Source: Corynebacterium kroppenstedtii
GTDB taxonomy: Bacteria; Actinomycetota; Actinomycetes; Mycobacteriales; Mycobacteriaceae
DNA length: 64,000 nucleotides
Reading direction: 5' to 3'
Assembly: GCF_016894245.1 (NCBI RefSeq)
Contig: NZ_CP069792.1
Coordinates: forward strand, 434,001-498,000
How positions within the stretch are numbered: the first letter of the stretch is position 1; each line of letters starts with the position of its first letter. Of the stretch, positions 42,306 to 51,516 are shown one piece after another. The position numbers were made by a program, and so were the translations under genes. The notes beneath the pieces were generated by a model, which did not search any database, was not told the DNA's origin, and was given only the letters and a program-made list of their open reading frames with translations.

Positions 42306-44576
42306 ATGACCAACACAACGATCCACTGGGACACTGACGATTCCGGAATTGTCACCCTGACCATGGATGATCCCGCCTCACCCGTTAACACGATGAACGA
42401 CGCATTCCGCGCGAGCCTCCACGACACGGTGGAGAAACTCACCGCGGCCGTCGACGACAAGGCAGTCACGGGCGTCATCATCACGTCTGCGAAGAAAACG
42501 TTCTTTGCCGGTGGCGACATTACCTCCATGATTAACACGGGCCCCGACGACGCCCAAGCCACCTACGACATGCTAACCAGCATGAAAAAAGACCTCCGGG
42601 CGCTGGAAACGCTCGGTGTTCCCGTTGTCGCCGCCATTAACGGTGCTGCCCTCGGCGGCGGGTTAGAAATCGCATTGAGCTGCCACTACCGCATCGCCGC
42701 CGATGCTCATGGTTCCACTATTGGCCTTCCCGAAGTGACTCTGGGTCTTCTGCCAGGTGGTGGCGGTGTGACACGCACTGTCCGCATGCTGGGGATTCAA
42801 GAAGCACTCATGTCAGTGCTCACCACGGGCAAGCGCATGCGTCCTGAGCAGGCTAAAGCACTCGGCCTCATCGACGATGTCGTCGCCTGTGACACGCTCA
42901 TCGACGCCGCACGCGATTGGCTGTCCAGCAACCCTGAACCTTCGCAGCCATGGGACCGTGAGGGCTACCGCATTCCTGGCGGAACCCCCACATCGCCCAA
43001 GCTAGCGAGCATTCTTCCTTCATTTCCCGCGACGGTGACCAAGCAAATCAAGGGCGCTCCCATGCCCGCGCCGAAAGCGATCCTTTCCGCAGCGGTTGAG
43101 GGCGCACAGGTGGACTTCGACCACGCCCTCGACATAGAAACCCGTTACTTTGTTGAGCTGGTCACCGGACCTACAGCGACCAACATGATGCAGGCGTTTT
43201 TCTTTGATCTGCAGCACTGCAATGGCGGGGGTTCGCGTCCCAAGAATGTCGAAAAGAAAAGGTTCAAAAAGCTGGGCATGGTCGGCGCCGGAATGATGGG
43301 CGCAGGCATTGCCTACGTTGCCGCAAAGGCGGGGCTAGAGGTCGCGTTGAAAGATGTCGAACTGGCCAACGCCGAACGCGGAAAGGCGTACTCGGAGGGG
43401 CTGGAGAAGAAAGCACTGGACCGGGGACGTACCACCACCGAAAAATCGCAAGCACTCCTGGACCGCATCACACCGACAGCCGACTACGCCGACCTTGCCG
43501 ATTGCGACATCGTCATCGAAGCGGTCTTTGAAAACACTGAGCTCAAACACAAAGTGTGGGCCGAAATTGAGGAGGCCGTCCCCGACGACTGCCTCCTCGG
43601 ATCCAACACCTCGACACTGCCGATCACGGGCCTCGCCGAGGGCGTCACTCGCCCCCAGAACTTCATCGGCATCCACTTCTTCTCTCCCGTGGACAAAATG
43701 CCGCTCATCGAGGTCATCAAGGGTGAGAAAACCGATGACGAGACTCTCGCCGGGGCGCTCGACTTTGCGCAACAAATCCGCAAGACGCCCATCGTCGTCA
43801 ACGATTCTCGCGGGTTCTACACATCGCGCGTCATCGGGTTCATGCTGGATGAATCCCTACGCATGCTCGCCGAGGGCATCGACCCTGCCGTCATCGAAGC
43901 AGCAGGCCGCCAAGCCGGCTACCCGGCACCGCCCTTGCAGCTGACCGACGAACTCAATCTCAAGCTCGTGCGCAAAATCAACACCGAAAACGCCAAGGCC
44001 GCCCATGCAGCCGGTGTTCAAGTTGACGACGGAGGCGTCGCCACCATCGTCGATGCGATGCTCGACGACTATGACCGGCCAGGCAAACTCGAAGGCCGAG
44101 GGTTCTACACCTACACCGACGGGAAGCGCACTGGTCTATGGGATGGCCTGTGGACGGAACTAGGCGCCGGACGTGTGTCCATCGGTGACTACGAAACAAA
44201 GGTTTCCGACAGGGACCACGTTGGACGACGCGACGATGCCCCTAACCAGCCCTCCGAGGGTGCCCCCACCTTCGCTGACCTGCGAGAACGAATCCTTTTC
44301 GCCGAAGCTCTGGAAACACAGAAATGCGTCGACGAGGGGGTACTGATGGACGATGCCGACGCCAACATCGGCTCCATTATGGGGATCGGATTCCCTGCGT
44401 GGACTGGGGGAACGCGCCAGTACATCAAGAACTACGCCCGGCCTGAGGATGCTGACCTCCCCGCCGACGCAGGGGACGATTACCCCACCCGAGGTATCCC
44501 CGGATTCGTCGCACGTGCTCGTGAACTCGCAGCGAAATACGGTAAACGCTTCGAGCCTATGGAGTCATTGACGTAG
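42306..44576 (+). CDS. fadB: 3-hydroxyacyl-CoA dehydrogenase / enoyl-CoA hydratase (FadB)
   Basis: About 756 residues, the multifunctional alpha subunit of fatty acid oxidation. The N-terminal crotonase domain has GAALGGGLEIALSCHYRIA and IGLPEVTLGLLPGGGG; the NAD-binding dehydrogenase domain begins KLGMVGAGMMGAGIAYVAAK, with EAVFENTELKHKVW and FIGIHFFSPVDKMPLIEVI; two C-terminal helical domains follow. The ATG at 42306 has AAGGAG six bases before it; the frame upstream to 42246 is unlikely to be used. It works with FadA, 87 bases upstream. Its last 20 bases overlap tail-to-tail with the end of the FUSC gene on the other strand. Confidence 0.95.
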   Translation: MTNTTIHWDTDDSGIVTLTMDDPASPVNTMNDAFRASLHDTVEKLTAAVDDKAVTGVIITSAKKTFFAGGDITSMINTGPDDAQATYDMLTSMKKDLRALETLGVPVVAAINGAALGGGLEIALSCHYRIAADAHGSTIGLPEVTLGLLPGGGGVTRTVRMLGIQEALMSVLTTGKRMRPEQAKALGLIDDVVACDTLIDAARDWLSSNPEPSQPWDREGYRIPGGTPTSPKLASILPSFPATVTKQIKGAPMPAPKAILSAAVEGAQVDFDHALDIETRYFVELVTGPTATNMMQAFFFDLQHCNGGGSRPKNVEKKRFKKLGMVGAGMMGAGIAYVAAKAGLEVALKDVELANAERGKAYSEGLEKKALDRGRTTTEKSQALLDRITPTADYADLADCDIVIEAVFENTELKHKVWAEIEEAVPDDCLLGSNTSTLPITGLAEGVTRPQNFIGIHFFSPVDKMPLIEVIKGEKTDDETLAGALDFAQQIRKTPIVVNDSRGFYTSRVIGFMLDESLRMLAEGIDPAVIEAAGRQAGYPAPPLQLTDELNLKLVRKINTENAKAAHAAGVQVDDGGVATIVDAMLDDYDRPGKLEGRGFYTYTDGKRTGLWDGLWTELGAGRVSIGDYETKVSDRDHVGRRDDAPNQPSEGAPTFADLRERILFAEALETQKCVDEGVLMDDADANIGSIMGIGFPAWTGGTRQYIKNYARPEDADLPADAGDDYPTRGIPGFVARARELAAKYGKRFEPMESLT

Positions 44577-46341
44577 GCCTGGCCGCGACCAGCACGCGCT
44601 TCATGAGGTCGCTGGCGTTGTTCGTGTCGAGCGGAATCCCATCAATCGTGGGCAAGCGTCGGATCATTTCGTTCAGTGCCCGGCGCGCCCGCCGCGCATC
44701 AATCACCTCGTCGGGGTTTTCGACCCAACAGCCGCACAACACGACATACGAGAACTCGTTAATCAGCGCCGAGAGGTCCTCCCACTCGGCCAGGTCCTTG
44801 GGCAAGTCACGAGCATATAGTTCCTCCATCCGACGAGATGCGCTGAGCTCGAGCAACACTTGGCGACGCGCCACTATGCCCGGACGCGTCAGGTCCGTCC
44901 GCTCCGCCACATAATCCAACAGGAAACCGTCGGCAAGAAGAACACGACGAGCCTGCCTCCGCACGATCGACGTCGGCGCCCGAGAGGACCCTGTAACCCA
45001 CAACACAAAGAGAGCCACGATGGCGCCGATAATTGTTTCCCCTGCGCGCTGGGAGACAATCTCGGTTGCGGTCAAGTTGTTGGTGGGTGCGGTGTTAAGA
45101 ATCAGGAGGATCATTGCGGTGATCCACACCGACCCCAACGCGTAGTTGCGCCCAATGGTGAACAGGGTGGTCGAATACAGAAGGGCACAGATCAAAAGCA
45201 GAGGTACCGTCGGTGGATCGATGACATGGATTACGCCGAATAAGGCGATACCTACCAACGTGCCGACGACGCGATCGAAACCGCGGTGCGTTGTGCTAAT
45301 CCGGTCTTTGCCCAAGCTCAGCACCATGGCTGAGGTCATCACCGCCCAATACGGGTGGCCAAAACCCAAACCGTAGGTCAGCGCCCCTGTCAGGAAGATC
45401 GACATGCCCATGCGCAGTCCAATTTGCACTGCCGCCGAGCGAAAACTCAGCGACCATTTCACACGACGAAGAGCCGACGGCGGGCCCAAATGCGGCGATA
45501 CGCGCGACAATTTCGGCGGGTGGTCCGCATTCACGCGATACTTCATCCTGCGGAGTGTATGCCACCGACGCCACACAACAGCTTCTACGAACTGCGTGTG
45601 GATATCCCGGGTCTTTTTCTCAGCGTACCGGCCGAATGTCGACAGTGGCTTGAGTTGGCGCCCCCAACCATATCCCAAGCGCACATCCTCCAAGGCTGTA
45701 AAAACTGCTGCATGCGCCGTCACACGACGTCGGGCGGCTTCTGTGTGCGTCAGATTTTCCTCACGCATCGCCGCCACGGCGTCCTCCGCCGCGGTGATGT
45801 CGTCGCGCATCGCTTTGTTGCGGTCCACCAACTGCAAACCCATTGAAATACACAGCGCCATGACGTACCCGCACGCACCTGCTGTCACCAGAGTTACCCC
45901 GTCGACACCCCTGGTGGGTAGGTATGTTGCCACGGCACAGGCAATGACGTACTGCATGGCGCCCGGGGGGAAGGTAATCAAGCTGTGGTAAACGATGCTG
46001 CCGAAGCAGCCCATCAGTGCCATCACCACAACCATGACCAAGATGTTGCCGGAGATCACAACACCCAATGCCTGCGACGCGACAAAGCACACGCCGAAAA
46101 CGATAAGAATGCGGAGCCGGCGTAGCGGGGGCATATCACGGGCCGACATTGCGATGAATACGCCCGTCAGGCCCGGCATGGCCAGCACTGGCGAGAAAAC
46201 AATGGCCAATGTGAAAAGAGTAATGAGGCCCGTAATCATCCCGTGGATCGTGTACCGACCCGTCCCCGGAGATTCCGGCAGAGAGAAAAAGTTACGAACT
46301 TCCCGCCCGGAAAGCTCTATAAACCTGTTCCACCATTTCAC
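44557..46341 (-). CDS. FUSC family membrane protein
   Basis: A 594-residue protein of two membrane halves, each with several short helices, separated by a basic cytoplasmic region (about 170-300). The second half carries FGHPYWAVMTSAMVLSLGKDRISTTHRGFDRVVGTLVGIALFG, the core of the fusaric-acid-resistance (FUSC) family of presumed efflux proteins. The GTG start at 46341 comes three bases after the stop of the GH32 gene, so it is the last gene of an acetolactate decarboxylase - GH32 - FUSC operon. The cargo is unknown. Its 3' end overlaps that of fadB by 20 bases. Confidence 0.82.
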   Translation of the reverse strand: MKWWNRFIELSGREVRNFFSLPESPGTGRYTIHGMITGLITLFTLAIVFSPVLAMPGLTGVFIAMSARDMPPLRRLRILIVFGVCFVASQALGVVISGNILVMVVVMALMGCFGSIVYHSLITFPPGAMQYVIACAVATYLPTRGVDGVTLVTAGACGYVMALCISMGLQLVDRNKAMRDDITAAEDAVAAMREENLTHTEAARRRVTAHAAVFTALEDVRLGYGWGRQLKPLSTFGRYAEKKTRDIHTQFVEAVVWRRWHTLRRMKYRVNADHPPKLSRVSPHLGPPSALRRVKWSLSFRSAAVQIGLRMGMSIFLTGALTYGLGFGHPYWAVMTSAMVLSLGKDRISTTHRGFDRVVGTLVGIALFGVIHVIDPPTVPLLLICALLYSTTLFTIGRNYALGSVWITAMILLILNTAPTNNLTATEIVSQRAGETIIGAIVALFVLWVTGSSRAPTSIVRRQARRVLLADGFLLDYVAERTDLTRPGIVARRQVLLELSASRRMEELYARDLPKDLAEWEDLSALINEFSYVVLCGCWVENPDEVIDARRARRALNEMIRRLPTIDGIPLDTNNASDLMKRVLVAARPTSMTP

Positions 46342-46344
46342 CAG

Positions 46345-47913
46345 CTATGACCACGTCTCCTCGGCCCAATGATCCCCACGATTCAAAAATAGCCGCGAGG
46401 TCAAGGTGTACCCCGCAACGCCAGCTTCCATTATCGATCCGTCCACGCTCAACAACAATTCCGCCTTACCAATATGGTTGCGATAATTGTCAATCGCCTC
46501 AGACAGAATCATGACACCGCGAACATCGGGTCCGTCGTGGTACGACTGCTCCGTCCGATCGATGCGAACCAGCAGGTCACCGGCTTTGTTGCGCATCATG
46601 TCCACATCAATATGGACTCCGTCCGCCGACACTAACCCCAGGTGGGAGCGATGACGTGGCTCCGGGATATCCCGACGCACCCCCACCATCGTGCCGTACA
46701 CATTCGTTTCGGGGATGATCGCGGAATCAATCACACCCGACGCCACATCTGCGGCCGCCGACGACGTCGTCACGAATTCTTGAACGAGTCGCCCGCCACA
46801 CAGGCGAACACGTCGCGGCATCGTCAGACAATGAACCCACCCATCGTCCGCCGTCGGCTGGTCATCCGCATCCGGCAAACCGGCCCAGGCGATCATGATC
46901 GCATCATTGACGGCTGCATCATCACCCGTCACTGGCGCGAACCGGGCGGCATAAAACTCGTGGCCCAGATCCAGTTCACTGCACCCGCGTTCAATGTGGA
47001 ATGTTGTCCCTTCAAGCCGGCCAACCCAATACACACACTGTGCTGAACTGGCAAAATGATGCGCGTGCGGTGAGACACCCCGCATGCTGACCACGAGAAC
47101 ATCCTTATCCTCCCCCGTTGAGCAATCACGCATACGGAGCAGATTGGGATACTCCCATGTTGACGCCTCCGGGACGATATCAAAGGTGTCGCCCTCCTCG
47201 GCATCCGTTGTGTCGAGGGTCAAGGGACCGTCCGCCGTCCATGTCCGCAGATTATCCGAGCGGTACAAGGTTAACGACGGCTCCTGCACCGAACCCAAAA
47301 CCATCCGCCAGCCCCCGTATGGCGAATCGGGGTCTCGGAACACGAACGGGCCACAGGCTCCCTCTGGGGAGGAAGCGCTATCTAACAAGGGGTTATGACT
47401 ACTTGGGCGACACCACCCGCCATGCCGGCCACTGGTGTCAAACAAGGCGGCCAGGTTCACCGACGCGTTGCACCAATCTGCTGAAAAATGACCGGATGCT
47501 GAGTCTTCGGCCGGCGTCGAGTTGTGAACGCGACGCCCCTCCCCCTGAGGAGCAACAATGCCCGTATACACCAGACGCACGGTGCCGTCGTCGTCACGAA
47601 CAGCGCTGCCTGACAAACACCCATCCCGGTCATAGTCGTGGTTAGGAACCAGCACGTCCGGGTGGAAGCGCCATTCGGATCTCAGCCGCGGGGTGTGCCC
47701 ATCTGGGCCCGGGGTCACCACAACGCTGGCATGCCCCCAGCGAAGGCGTGAATTCTGTACCGGGAAGCGCTGGTCATGGGCAAAAAAGACATGAAGACGC
47801 CCGTCATCTGTCACCACACCGTTGGGTGCCATAAGCCTGCCACCCGCCGGCGTCACATGAAATCGCGGACGCCACGCCTCTATCACGTTCGCTCCTCGAC
47901 GGGCCGTAGACAC
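46345..47913 (-). CDS. GH32-family (beta-fructosidase-like) protein lacking the nucleophile Asp
   Basis: A 522-residue protein with the five-blade propeller and beta-sandwich order of glycoside hydrolase family 32 (invertase, levanase). Family blocks present: DGCLSGSAVRDDDGTVRLVYTG, FVFRDPDSPYGGWRMVLG (RDP motif), WEYPNLL (the position of the acid/base Glu in WECPD), LDLGHEFYAARF and GWVHCLTMPR. The first block, normally WMNDPNG with the nucleophilic Asp, reads RLMAPNG: the Asp is Ala. Classical hydrolysis is therefore doubtful. The GTG start overlaps the acetolactate decarboxylase stop by one base (TAGTG) and the FUSC gene follows three bases after the stop. No signal peptide is seen. Confidence 0.82.
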   Translation of the reverse strand: MSTARRGANVIEAWRPRFHVTPAGGRLMAPNGVVTDDGRLHVFFAHDQRFPVQNSRLRWGHASVVVTPGPDGHTPRLRSEWRFHPDVLVPNHDYDRDGCLSGSAVRDDDGTVRLVYTGIVAPQGEGRRVHNSTPAEDSASGHFSADWCNASVNLAALFDTSGRHGGWCRPSSHNPLLDSASSPEGACGPFVFRDPDSPYGGWRMVLGSVQEPSLTLYRSDNLRTWTADGPLTLDTTDAEEGDTFDIVPEASTWEYPNLLRMRDCSTGEDKDVLVVSMRGVSPHAHHFASSAQCVYWVGRLEGTTFHIERGCSELDLGHEFYAARFAPVTGDDAAVNDAIMIAWAGLPDADDQPTADDGWVHCLTMPRRVRLCGGRLVQEFVTTSSAAADVASGVIDSAIIPETNVYGTMVGVRRDIPEPRHRSHLGLVSADGVHIDVDMMRNKAGDLLVRIDRTEQSYHDGPDVRGVMILSEAIDNYRNHIGKAELLLSVDGSIMEAGVAGYTLTSRLFLNRGDHWAEETWS

Positions 47914-48647
47914 TAGTCTTTCACCTCGGTTGTGTGGAGTTTCTCGTCTAAATCCTCCGGGGCGAGGTTCGCACGGGAGAAATCTTGCGTCAAGGGGAGC
48001 TTAAGCTCGAGGTCCGTCCCGGGGCATAGTTCAATGACGCCCTTTTCAAGCTCGAAGTCCAAGACGTGGCCACCGCTGGTGCGATCGTCGTCAATAAAGT
48101 GCACGTGACACCCGGGAACCGAAATCCCTTTTTCGTAAATGGGGGTGCGGAAGCCAGCGATGACGCCCGATACGTCATTAAATACCTGGGCGGCATCCTC
48201 CTCAGTGACCTTGTGCATGGGCCGATAGGGGCGCTCTTGGCGAACCACGGTGCGAGTTCGCACCTCAGTGAATTTTCCGCGGATACGCAGGGCATACATG
48301 TAGTTTTCTGACGGGGTCATGCTGTCGATAAATGACGACAGGTCCGCCCGGCTGATGTGTGATGGCGCTTCGCGGACAATGCGGGGCACGAAGTTCGTTG
48401 CCACCGCGTAGGGTGTCCGCTGTTCGAGCTCTGCGGGGCGGGCTGTTCCGTCGTGTTTCAGCTGGTAACAGACACCGTCAATAATGACCATCTCACCATC
48501 GAGGGCATCGAAGGTCCCCAACCCGAAGTTGCCTTTCCCAAGCAACTCGCCGATGGTCATTTCTCCGTCGTAAATACCATCCAACAAAGCAGTCATTAGA
48601 GAGTTCTGGAAGATGGTGTGTCGCACTACTGGATGATCATGACTCAT
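47913..48647 (-). CDS. Alpha-acetolactate decarboxylase
   Basis: About 244 residues. The enzyme turns acetolactate into acetoin, diverting pyruvate to a neutral product. Seen motifs: GKGNFGLGTFDALDGEMVI near residue 38, the YMYALRIRGKF strand, and the zinc-binding segment VPGCHVHFIDDDRTSGGHVLDFEL with three histidines. The ATG at 48647 is favoured; there is no ribosome binding site but TAATAT lies about ten bases upstream, so the transcript may be leaderless. It is the first gene of the operon with GH32 and FUSC, joined by one-base and three-base junctions. A strong hairpin separates it from pck. Confidence 0.92.
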   Translation of the reverse strand: MSHDHPVVRHTIFQNSLMTALLDGIYDGEMTIGELLGKGNFGLGTFDALDGEMVIIDGVCYQLKHDGTARPAELEQRTPYAVATNFVPRIVREAPSHISRADLSSFIDSMTPSENYMYALRIRGKFTEVRTRTVVRQERPYRPMHKVTEEDAAQVFNDVSGVIAGFRTPIYEKGISVPGCHVHFIDDDRTSGGHVLDFELEKGVIELCPGTDLELKLPLTQDFSRANLAPEDLDEKLHTTEVKD

Positions 48648-48669
48648 GGCCAGCAATATTACACGCATA

Positions 48670-48697
48670 GGGCGCACATCAGAGAAGATGTGCGCCC
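48670..48697. terminator. Hairpin between pck and the acetolactate decarboxylase operon
   Basis: GGGCGCACATC and GATGTGCGCCC form a perfect 11-bp stem with a six-base loop, 30 bases behind the pck stop. There is no T run on the minus-strand side, so it may be an imperfect terminator, an mRNA stabiliser or an operator. Confidence 0.6.
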
Positions 48698-48727
48698 TTG
48701 GCTTGCTTCCTTCAGAAGAGAAAGGTT

Positions 48728-50593
48728 TTACTTCTTCTTCATGTCATCCAGGGCTTTCTTGCCATCCTTATTGGCTGTCTTAATCCTGGTCTTGAGGAAG
48801 TCGAACTCGTCCCAAATTTCTTGGGGGACCTTCGGACCCAAGCTCTTCAACCAACCTTCGGTATCGGAGAGATCCATCTGCCATTTATCCGCAGGTGCGG
48901 TCAGCGCAGCTTTGACATCCTTGGGGTCTGTGTCTAGGCCATCGATATCGATGTCCTTCGAGTAGGCGGTGTATCCGACCACCGTCCTCTTTGCATCGAC
49001 GCGCCCCTCGATCCGATCCACGATCCACTTAAGGACACGGCTGTTTTCGCCGAAGCCCGGCCAGAGGAAACGACCGTCGTCGCCGCGGCGGAACCAGTTA
49101 ACCAAGAAGACCTTAGGCAGCTTGTCTCCACCCTTCTTTCCGATGTCCAGCCAGTGCTGGAGGTAGTCGCCCACGTTGTAGCCGATGAACGGAAGCATGG
49201 CCATGGGGTCGTAACGAAGGGTACCGACCTTGGCTTCGGCAGCTGCGGCGGTTTGGCCGGAGGCTAGCGTTGCACCGATGAAGGTTGCGTGCTGCCAGTC
49301 GATAGCCTCTGTCACCAGCGGCACGGTATCGGGGCGACGTCCACCGAAGAGAATCGCGTCGACCGGCACGCCTTTCGGATCATTAAACTCTGGCGCAGCT
49401 ACAGGGCATTGTTCGATCGGAACGCAGTACCGAGAATTCGGGTGCGAGGACAAGCAATCCTCGTCTGGTGTCCAATCCTTGCCTTTCCAGTCAATGAGGT
49501 GATCAGGCTCATTCTCCAGGCCTTCCCACCACACATCGCCATCGTCGGTCAACGCGACGTTGGTGAAGATGTTGTTTCCTCGCTCCATGGTCTTCATGGC
49601 GTTAGGGTTGGACTTGTAGTTGGTTCCCGGGGCGACCCCGAAGAAACCATTTTCTGGGTTGACCGCATATAGCCGACCATCGTCACCAAAGTGGAGCCAA
49701 GCGATGTCGTCGCCGATGACCTCGGCTTTCCAGCCGGGGATAGTCGGTTGAATCATCGCTAGGTTAGTCTTACCACACTGAGAGGGGAATGCCGCACAAA
49801 TGTGGTATGGCTTGCCCTCCGGGGAGATGAGTTTCAGGATCAGCATGTGCTCTGCCATCCAGCCTTCATCCTTGGCCATGACAGAAGCAATACGGAGGGC
49901 GTAGCACTTCTTTGCCAAGATGGCGTTACCGCCATAGCCAGAACCGTATGACCAGATCACACGGTCCTCAGGGAACTGTGTGATGTACTTCGTCTCATTG
50001 CACGGCCACTTGACGTCTTCTTCGCCTGGCTCCAGCGGGTGACCAACGGAGTGAAGCCCCTTAACAAACGGGCCATCACCGATCTTGTCGAGGGCTTCCT
50101 TACCCATGCGGGTCATAATGCGCATCGACATCACAACATAGCCGGAGTCGGTGAGCTCGATCCCTAGCTTGGGGTCGGGATCGGTGATCGGGCCCATGCA
50201 GAATGGAACCACGTACATGGTCCGCCCCTTCATGGAACCCTTGAAGTGCTCGCTCATTTCGGCACGCATCTCGTCCGGGTCGCGCCAGTTGTTCGTCGGG
50301 CCGGCGCCATCTTCAGTCTTCGAGCAGATAAAGGTCCGAGACTCGACTCGAGCAACATCTGCAGGGTCAGACGATGCTAAGTATGAATTGGGTCGCTTTT
50401 CCTCATTAAGCTTGACCAGCGTCCCCTTCTTGACGAGATCCTCCGCGATAGCTTCCCATTCTTCGTCAGAGCCGTCGCAGAAAACGACCTTATCGGGCTG
50501 GCACAGTTCAGCACACTCCGAGATCCATTCGAGCATGTCTTGGTTCGTTGTAGGGGCATTACCTTCGAATCCCGGGATCGTAGGTACTGACAT
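48728..50593 (-). CDS. pck: Phosphoenolpyruvate carboxykinase (GTP)
   Basis: A 621-residue GTP-dependent PEPCK that makes PEP from oxaloacetate, the first step of gluconeogenesis. Motifs: substrate arginine region [39 protein letters not shown], the P-loop [13 protein letters not shown] with the reactive Cys, and [21 protein letters not shown]. The ATG at 50593 has a near-perfect GAGGAGG six bases upstream. The position beside the trmB group is the same as in C. glutamicum. Together with pyc it balances the anaplerotic node, important for growth on fatty acids. Confidence 0.97.
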   Translation of the reverse strand: MSVPTIPGFEGNAPTTNQDMLEWISECAELCQPDKVVFCDGSDEEWEAIAEDLVKKGTLVKLNEEKRPNSYLASSDPADVARVESRTFICSKTEDGAGPTNNWRDPDEMRAEMSEHFKGSMKGRTMYVVPFCMGPITDPDPKLGIELTDSGYVVMSMRIMTRMGKEALDKIGDGPFVKGLHSVGHPLEPGEEDVKWPCNETKYITQFPEDRVIWSYGSGYGGNAILAKKCYALRIASVMAKDEGWMAEHMLILKLISPEGKPYHICAAFPSQCGKTNLAMIQPTIPGWKAEVIGDDIAWLHFGDDGRLYAVNPENGFFGVAPGTNYKSNPNAMKTMERGNNIFTNVALTDDGDVWWEGLENEPDHLIDWKGKDWTPDEDCLSSHPNSRYCVPIEQCPVAAPEFNDPKGVPVDAILFGGRRPDTVPLVTEAIDWQHATFIGATLASGQTAAAAEAKVGTLRYDPMAMLPFIGYNVGDYLQHWLDIGKKGGDKLPKVFLVNWFRRGDDGRFLWPGFGENSRVLKWIVDRIEGRVDAKRTVVGYTAYSKDIDIDGLDTDPKDVKAALTAPADKWQMDLSDTEGWLKSLGPKVPQEIWDEFDFLKTRIKTANKDGKKALDDMKKK

Positions 50594-50821
50594 AGGATTA
50601 CCTCCTCAGATCGATGTAGTGGGCCGGTCGCTTACACGGTTCTCAATCCCGCTCCCGGCTTCCATTACCACTCTAACCGTAAGGAGGGGACGAAAGACGC
50701 TCTTTACCCCAATCCGTGTAGCGATGAATGTCACATTTCGGGGGTATTTTGCGCCCGTTCAATCAACCCGCGCCCCTTAGTTTGTTTTCCTCGGTTTCTC
50801 CATCATTTTTTATTTCCCGTT

Positions 50822-51484
50822 TTAGCTTTTATCCCAGTTACCACGCTCAACACATTCCCATCGCCCCCGAGTCCACGTGTCTAAACATTGCTTTGAACTC
50901 GCATATCGCTTATTCAGCGTCGTTGAACCCCGCATTTTCACACGCTCGTCATCGGGAGACGTTTCATCCCCACCAGCTTTACTGTGATTCCTCTCACCGT
51001 CATTAAAGCTTTGCGCTCGCACCCCACCCAATGAATGTACTTGATATGAAATTTCATTATTGATGTCATGAAACTTCCTATGCTGGGTTTTTTCATGCGA
51101 AATCCCCTCCACAGCGACATCCCCATGGCCACTGCGCTCATCGACATTCATTGCCCACGAGGCATATCCCCCGTCGAACCGCACGGTGGTTACCCGGTCA
51201 ACCATGCCGTCACCATCAGAGTCGGTATACACCGTCAAGCCATCGTCGTCGGAGAGTGTCACTGAATCACTAGTTCCGTCACCGTCAGCATCAAGCCGGG
51301 CATCACCGAGGTCGTAAAAGCTTCCCTCGAGTGACAACGTCAGCCCCGATACCCCCGGCGGCCCCGTCTCACAGTCCGTCAAACCACAGAGCGCCGAAAC
51401 CGCCGGAGGCCCCACCGCCGAGTGGCCACCCCACCAGTCCCCCAACACCTCATCGCCGTCAAATAAGAAAAATGCATCCGACAT
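50822..51484 (-). CDS. Protein with Asp-rich calcium-type repeats (DUF6802-like)
   Basis: A 220-residue protein whose first half holds two Asp-rich loops like EF-hand or thrombospondin-3 calcium sites: DLGDARLDADGDGTSDSVTL and TVYTDSDGDGMVDRVTTVRF. The WAMN strand follows. I associate this pattern with the actinobacterial DUF6802 group, which has no assigned role. The second half (from ~125) is polar, low in hydrophobics and unlike anything I know. No signal peptide is visible, so it may be cytosolic or exported by another route. It lies 32 bases behind the 474-residue membrane protein as third gene of an operon. The start ATG has GAGAGG upstream. Confidence 0.7.
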   Translation of the reverse strand: MSDAFFLFDGDEVLGDWWGGHSAVGPPAVSALCGLTDCETGPPGVSGLTLSLEGSFYDLGDARLDADGDGTSDSVTLSDDDGLTVYTDSDGDGMVDRVTTVRFDGGYASWAMNVDERSGHGDVAVEGISHEKTQHRKFHDINNEISYQVHSLGGVRAQSFNDGERNHSKAGGDETSPDDERVKMRGSTTLNKRYASSKQCLDTWTRGRWECVERGNWDKS

Positions 51485-51516
51485 TGTCGTTGCCTCTCGC
51501 TACGTATCGGATTACT

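Noticed and set aside
50594..50821. Possible GlxR site before pck around TGTCACA
   Set aside because: Only the TCACA half fits; the other half has three mismatches in five bases.
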